This document shows positions 6,621-9,739 of a stretch of DNA of 9,739 nt, piece after piece; the stretch's first letter is position 1; every line of letters starts with the position of its first letter. A program made the translations under genes and the position numbers. Under the pieces are notes generated by a model that was not told where the DNA came from, did not search any database, and worked only from the letters and a program-made list of their open reading frames with translations. The DNA comes from Selenomonadaceae bacterium (GTDB lineage: Bacteria; Bacillota; Negativicutes; Selenomonadales; Selenomonadaceae): the NCBI GenBank assembly GCA_017390245.1, contig JAFPCE010000103.1, forward strand, positions 1-9,739. The letters run 5' to 3'.

Positions 6621-8195
6621 TTATTCACCAATTACTTCAATATATTGCAGCTGGCCATCTGCCGGGCCAGACAATCTTAAACCTTCCTGCTGGTAATTCC
6701 GGATATACTTAATCGCTTCCTTGGTAATCACTTCACCAGGGCAGATAATCGGAACTCCTGGGGGATAAAAAGCCACTGTTTCTCCGGAAACTCTGCCAAT
6801 AGCCTCCTCCAGCTTCACCTTCTGCCTGGTGGCAAAAAAGGCTTCCCTAGGTGACATGGCCTGCTGCAGCACTGGCATTTTCCCCATGCCCTGTACCTTA
6901 AATTCCGAAATTGGCATGGAGCCCTTAGTAGTAAAAACATACTCTGACTCAAAATCCTCCAAAGCTCTGCTTAAGCGCCTAATCTCAGCCTCAGTATCTG
7001 CCATGGAAATAATACATAATAAATTTCTCGGGTCAGACAGCTCGCACTGGATTTTTAAATCGTGGCGCAAAATCTCCTCAGCTTCAATGCCAGAAATATT
7101 AGCCGCCTCCAGATTAACAGTAACCTTAGTTTCATCCAGATCATATACACTTTCCAGCCTGCATTGACGGCAGTACCGCCTGTCAGGACTCCACTGGCCT
7201 GCCGTAGCATTAATCCTGTTTCTGAGGTAATGGGAAAGACTTATGGCTCTTTCCACCCGCTCTTTGCCTTCATACTGCATCTGCAGTCTGGCAATATCCA
7301 GAGAAGCCAGCAGCAGCTGGTTAGGGCTGGTGGACTGCAAAAGGCCTGCCGCCTGGCGGATACGGTTCCTGTCAACCCGCTTGCTGCCAATATGCAGCAT
7401 AGATGTCTGGGTCATGCTGCCTAAAAGCTTATGGGTGCTCTGAGCTACCACATCAGCTCCGCAGTCTAATGCCTGCTTCGGCAATCTGTCAGAAAATTTC
7501 AGATGAGCCCCATGGGCTTCATCTACTAAAAGCAGCTTGCCCTGACTATGCAAAAGATCTGCAATGGCAGTTAAATCACAGCAAAAACCATAGTAGTTAG
7601 GATACACTGCCAGAAGGGCTTTCACATCAGGATGCCGCTTTAGGGCAGCTTTAACTATAGATGCACTTAGCCCCATAGCTATCCCCAGCTTGTCATCAAT
7701 TTCTGGTTTGATAAACACCGGCTCTGCTCCTGCCAGAATAATACCACCAATAATGGAGCGGTGGGCATTGCGTGGCACCAGGAGCTTATCTCCAGGCTGC
7801 AACGTGCCCATAATCATAGCCTGAATAGCGCAGGTTGTGCCATTAATAATAAACAGCGTATCCATGGCTCCCCACAGCTTAGCTGCTAAAGCCTCTGCCT
7901 GCTGGATACAGCCATGGGGCTCATGGAGATCATCCAGCTCCTCCATTAGGGAAACCTCCTGCCTTAGCCCTTCCTCTGTAATCAGTTCCTTAAGGAAAGG
8001 ATGTGCCCCTAACCCCTGCTTGTGTCCCGGGGTATGAAAAGCAAGAGCGCCGTCCCTTGCATAGCTTTTCATGGCAGCAAAAATCGGCGCTTCCTTATAT
8101 TCCGGTTGAACCAACGGACGTGTTTCTCTCTGTTGATTATTTTTGATTTTAGATTTTTTATTGTGCTGATAATGTCTTGTCTGATAATTTCTCAT
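6621..8195 (-). CDS. Orn/Lys/Arg decarboxylase family PLP enzyme (SpeA/YaaO-like)
   Basis: This is a fold-type I PLP enzyme of 524 residues from the Orn/Lys/Arg decarboxylase family, which removes CO2 from basic amino acids to give polyamines or cadaverine. Motifs in order are FHTPGHKQG (53-61), LDDLHEPHG (88-95), INGTTCAIQA (117-126), PRNAHRS (141-147), VYPNYYG (197-203), DEAHGAHL (225-232, with the PLP-nitrogen Asp225) and STHK (253-256), where Lys256 is the Schiff-base lysine. The C-terminal domain holds SPREAFFA (448-455) and AFYPPGVPIICPGE (475-488). Substrate (Arg, Lys or Orn) cannot be read from this. The ATG at 8195, preceded by AAGG 6 nt away and one base after the degS stop, is preferred over a GTG at 8219 inside degS. 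About 40 basic residues (NKKSKIKNNQQRE) precede the family domain. A decarboxylase before tmk is a common order in Bacillota, as with yaaO-tmk in Bacillus. Confidence 0.92.
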   Translation of the reverse strand: MRNYQTRHYQHNKKSKIKNNQQRETRPLVQPEYKEAPIFAAMKSYARDGALAFHTPGHKQGLGAHPFLKELITEEGLRQEVSLMEELDDLHEPHGCIQQAEALAAKLWGAMDTLFIINGTTCAIQAMIMGTLQPGDKLLVPRNAHRSIIGGIILAGAEPVFIKPEIDDKLGIAMGLSASIVKAALKRHPDVKALLAVYPNYYGFCCDLTAIADLLHSQGKLLLVDEAHGAHLKFSDRLPKQALDCGADVVAQSTHKLLGSMTQTSMLHIGSKRVDRNRIRQAAGLLQSTSPNQLLLASLDIARLQMQYEGKERVERAISLSHYLRNRINATAGQWSPDRRYCRQCRLESVYDLDETKVTVNLEAANISGIEAEEILRHDLKIQCELSDPRNLLCIISMADTEAEIRRLSRALEDFESEYVFTTKGSMPISEFKVQGMGKMPVLQQAMSPREAFFATRQKVKLEEAIGRVSGETVAFYPPGVPIICPGEVITKEAIKYIRNYQQEGLRLSGPADGQLQYIEVIGE

Positions 8196-8196
8196 T

Positions 8197-9396
8197 TCAG
8201 GCCTTGTCCTTATTAACACCGCCTGGATAAGACAGCTTCACATGGACGCGAGTACCATTGCCTGGCTCTGAAGCCACAGTAAGGTTCGCACCAATAATCT
8301 TAGCTCTTTCCTCCATGCCAATCATGCCGAAGTGGCCATCGCCATCTGGGTTCTTCCGCTCCTCCAGCAGTCTTTCCTGGTCAAAGCCATTGCCGTGATC
8401 CTCTATCAGAATAGCCAGATAATCTGGAGCAAACAGCATCCGCACATAGCCTTCCTCCACACCGGCATGGCGGTGGATATTGTTCAGGCTCTCCTGGATA
8501 ATGCGGAAGAGGGTAACCTCTACATGCTTATCCAGCACCCGTTCCTGTCCATCTACCTTCAGCTCAGCATTAAGAATCTTCCTGTCAGAAAGCTTCTTGA
8601 CCAGCTGGCGTACAGCAGGTACCAGTCCTAAATCATCCAATGACATAGGACGCATATCAAATATCAGCTGTCTGATATCAGCCAGGCAGCAGCGAATCTG
8701 GCGGCGCAGCTCCTGCAGGTTCTGCTTGGCATCCTCTGGGTGGGTATCCACCAGGCGCTCGCAGATGGAAGCCTGATAAATCAGGTTAGCCATCTCCTGG
8801 GCAGGACCATCGTGAATCTCACGGGATACACGCAGTCGCTCATCCTCCTGGGCCTTAATAATCTGTACACCCAGGAATTTATTTTTGGAGGCAATATCCA
8901 TCTGGGCAACTACATTGCTAATCTGTGAAGTCAGATAGGACATAACTGTGCCTAACTTAATTGTGAGGCGCTCTGCCATCAGCAGATTTTTCTCCATGCC
9001 ACGGAGTCTCAGCTCCAGGCGGTCCCGCTGCTTTCTAGTCTGGAACTCCTTTTCCTTGGCTAGTGCCAGCTTCACCTGAACATCCTTAACAGCCTCATAG
9101 CTTTCCCTGATGCGCTCTTCTGAGTAATTGGCAAAATTACTGCTGACAGATACCAGCTTCTGCTTTTCAATCTGTTCACGGCGCACTAATTCATCCACCT
9201 CATCCTGCAGCTTGCGGGTTTCTTCCTTCAGCTCCTTCAGAACCTCCCTGGTGGACTCCACATCTTTTTTGGTATTTTCGTAAATCTCGAAAATCTGCCC
9301 TTTGCTATTTTCCATTGCCTCAACAGTATTTTGAAAGGCATCTCTCAGCATTTTTTCGCCTTGTACTTCAAAATCCATATTGGTTGAAACATTCAT
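8197..9396 (-). CDS. degS: DegS-like soluble sensor histidine kinase (HisKA_3/HATPase_c)
   Basis: This 399-residue kinase has no membrane segment, so it should sense a cytoplasmic signal. Residues about 6-170 are a long charged coiled-coil region of the DegS sensor type. The dimerisation and phosphoacceptor segment ERLRVSREIHDGPAQ (187-200) puts His195 as the phosphorylated residue, with the HDxxxQ pattern (Gln200) typical of kinases that can also dephosphorylate their regulator. FDMRPMSLDDLGLVPA (246-261) is the conserved helix after it. The ATPase part has the N box RIIQESLNNIHRHAG (298-312), DHGNGFD (333-339) and HFGMIGMEERA (355-365). DegS kinases pair with NarL/DegU-type regulators, but none is present here. 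I chose the ATG at 9396 because GGGAGA lies 6 nt upstream; a TTG at 9417 is possible but unnecessary. It appears to be the first gene of its transcript. The symbol reflects architecture, not proof of orthology. Confidence 0.9.
   Translation of the reverse strand: MNVSTNMDFEVQGEKMLRDAFQNTVEAMENSKGQIFEIYENTKKDVESTREVLKELKEETRKLQDEVDELVRREQIEKQKLVSVSSNFANYSEERIRESYEAVKDVQVKLALAKEKEFQTRKQRDRLELRLRGMEKNLLMAERLTIKLGTVMSYLTSQISNVVAQMDIASKNKFLGVQIIKAQEDERLRVSREIHDGPAQEMANLIYQASICERLVDTHPEDAKQNLQELRRQIRCCLADIRQLIFDMRPMSLDDLGLVPAVRQLVKKLSDRKILNAELKVDGQERVLDKHVEVTLFRIIQESLNNIHRHAGVEEGYVRMLFAPDYLAILIEDHGNGFDQERLLEERKNPDGDGHFGMIGMEERAKIIGANLTVASEPGNGTRVHVKLSYPGGVNKDKA
8202..8211 (-). promoter_or_regulatory. 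Shine-Dalgarno of the decarboxylase, inside degS
   Basis: On the minus strand AAGGACAAGG ends 6 nt before the ATG at 8195 and lies within the last codons of degS. It decides the start in favour of that ATG: a GTG start at 8219 would place these bases inside the decarboxylase gene. The arrangement stop, one base, ATG implies translational coupling. Confidence 0.65.
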
Positions 9397-9402
9397 ATCT
9401 AT

Positions 9403-9408
9403 TCTCCC
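9403..9408 (-). promoter_or_regulatory. Shine-Dalgarno of degS
   Basis: GGGAGA on the minus strand lies 6 nt upstream of the ATG at 9396. The alternative TTG start at 9417 lies upstream of it and would make this site coding, so it supports the shorter, 399-residue product. Confidence 0.65.
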
Positions 9409-9434
9409 ATTATCCAACGATATTCGTACACTCT

Positions 9435-9464
9435 ATTTTACAATATTTAAGTTAATTTGTACAA
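9435..9464 (-). promoter_or_regulatory. candidate sigma-A-type promoter for the degS operon
   Basis: On the minus strand TTGTAC (9464-9459) and TAAAAT (9440-9435) are separated by 18 nt, close to the TTGACA and TATAAT elements. A start near 9428 would give a leader of about 30 nt before the ATG at 9396, long enough for the ribosome binding site. It is the best promoter-like pair I found in the region. AT-rich sequence gives chance matches, and if the sequence is chimeric near here the upstream half may not belong to this gene. Confidence 0.4.
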
Positions 9465-9589
9465 AGAATTTAGTCTGGTACCGAAAAAAAATCAAAATTG
9501 ATGTAAATAATCATTTCCTGTATATTATTATACTCTGCTACTTGCATTTATGACAAAATATCAGTAAAATTTAAGGATAGACACATACC
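9465..9589. other. AT-rich non-coding spacer
   Basis: This stretch between the degS promoter candidate and the 23S rRNA fragment has no open reading frame of note, no clear terminator and strongly AT-rich composition. A few words resemble 23S rRNA just upstream of the recognisable fragment (CCGAAA at 9481, GATG at 9500, TTCCTGTA at 9515), in the order expected for domain III, but the pairing partners are missing. I can say no more about it. Confidence 0.5.
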
Positions 9590-9739
9590 TGCTCCTACCG
9601 TACCGCAAACCAACACCGGTGCTCGGGTCGAGTAGACCAAGACCTACGAGAGAACCTTCGCTAAGGAACTCGGCAAAAAAGCGTCCGTAACTTCGGAATA
9701 AGGACTGCCCCATCATTAAGATGAGGATTTGCTAAGAGT
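9590..9739 (+). rRNA. internal fragment of 23S rRNA (domain III/IV boundary), misplaced
   Basis: The plus strand carries blocks found in bacterial 23S rRNA in the right order: TACCGCAAACC (9601-9611), AACACCGGTG where most bacteria have GACACAGGTG, CTAAGGAACTCGGCAAAA (9661-9678) and CCGTAACTTCGG (9685-9696) followed by AATAAGGAC. From memory this corresponds to roughly positions 1635-1780 in E. coli numbering. Helices keep pairing with changed bases: GGTC/GACC (9626-9629 with 9635-9638), where E. coli has GGTA/TACC, and GTCC/GGAC (9683-9686 with 9702-9705), where E. coli has GTGCC/GGCAC. CATC/GATG (9711-9714 with 9720-9723) may be a shortened helix 63. Such pairing argues for functional rRNA, not decay. 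The left edge is approximate, the right side is cut by the window, and no 23S 5' half precedes it. Chimeric assembly, or a rearranged rRNA piece, are the options. Confidence 0.8.

Noticed and set aside
8196..8219. GTG start at 8219 for the decarboxylase, overlapping degS by 23 nt
   Set aside because: The ATG at 8195 has AAGG at good spacing and directly follows the degS stop; the extra residues MLIRTRPE add nothing recognisable.
9397..9417. TTG start at 9417 for degS
   Set aside because: The ribosome binding site GGGAGA is well placed for the ATG at 9396 and would be coding under the longer start.
1..9739. A new defence, mobile or biosynthetic system in the protein genes
   Set aside because: All nine genes belong to well-known, mostly housekeeping families with intact motifs; there are no transposase, integrase, CRISPR or toxin-antitoxin features.

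Overview
The window reads as a chromosomal segment of a Bacillota (Firmicutes) bacterium of moderate G+C. Ribonuclease M5 next to RsmA, a DegS-type soluble kinase, RecD2 and an LCP cell-wall protein together point to this phylum. Clostridia or Negativicutes fit best; I cannot name a genus from sequence alone. All nine protein genes lie on the minus strand and are closely packed, so transcription runs from high to low coordinates.

In transcription order: a DegS-like sensor histidine kinase (9396-8197), an Orn/Lys/Arg decarboxylase (8195-6621), a thymidylate kinase of the GKAT type (6618-5914), ribonuclease M5 (5846-5310) and RsmA (5275-4373) form a probable operon. Its junctions are very tight at the front (1 and 2 nt gaps) and looser later (67 and 34 nt). 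A small four-cysteine TSCPD-domain protein follows (4231-3980). After a roughly 100-nt spacer comes a second tight group: an LCP wall-polymer transferase (3876-2509), an ABC-F ATPase (2497-548) and the first 165 codons of the RecD2 helicase (496-1, cut by the window edge). Most of these are housekeeping functions: rRNA maturation and methylation, dTTP synthesis, cell-wall polymer attachment, ribosome-associated ATPase activity and DNA repair. I see no phage, insertion sequence, CRISPR array or toxin-antitoxin module.

The one region that does not fit is the right end. After the degS promoter region and an AT-rich spacer, the last ~150 bases (9590-9739) on the plus strand are an internal piece of 23S rRNA, around the domain III/IV boundary. 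It has no 23S 5' end in front of it and no protein gene around it. Its helices are preserved by compensatory pairs, so it looks like working rRNA sequence in the wrong place. A chimeric assembly is the most economical explanation; a real rRNA remnant or rearrangement is the more interesting alternative.
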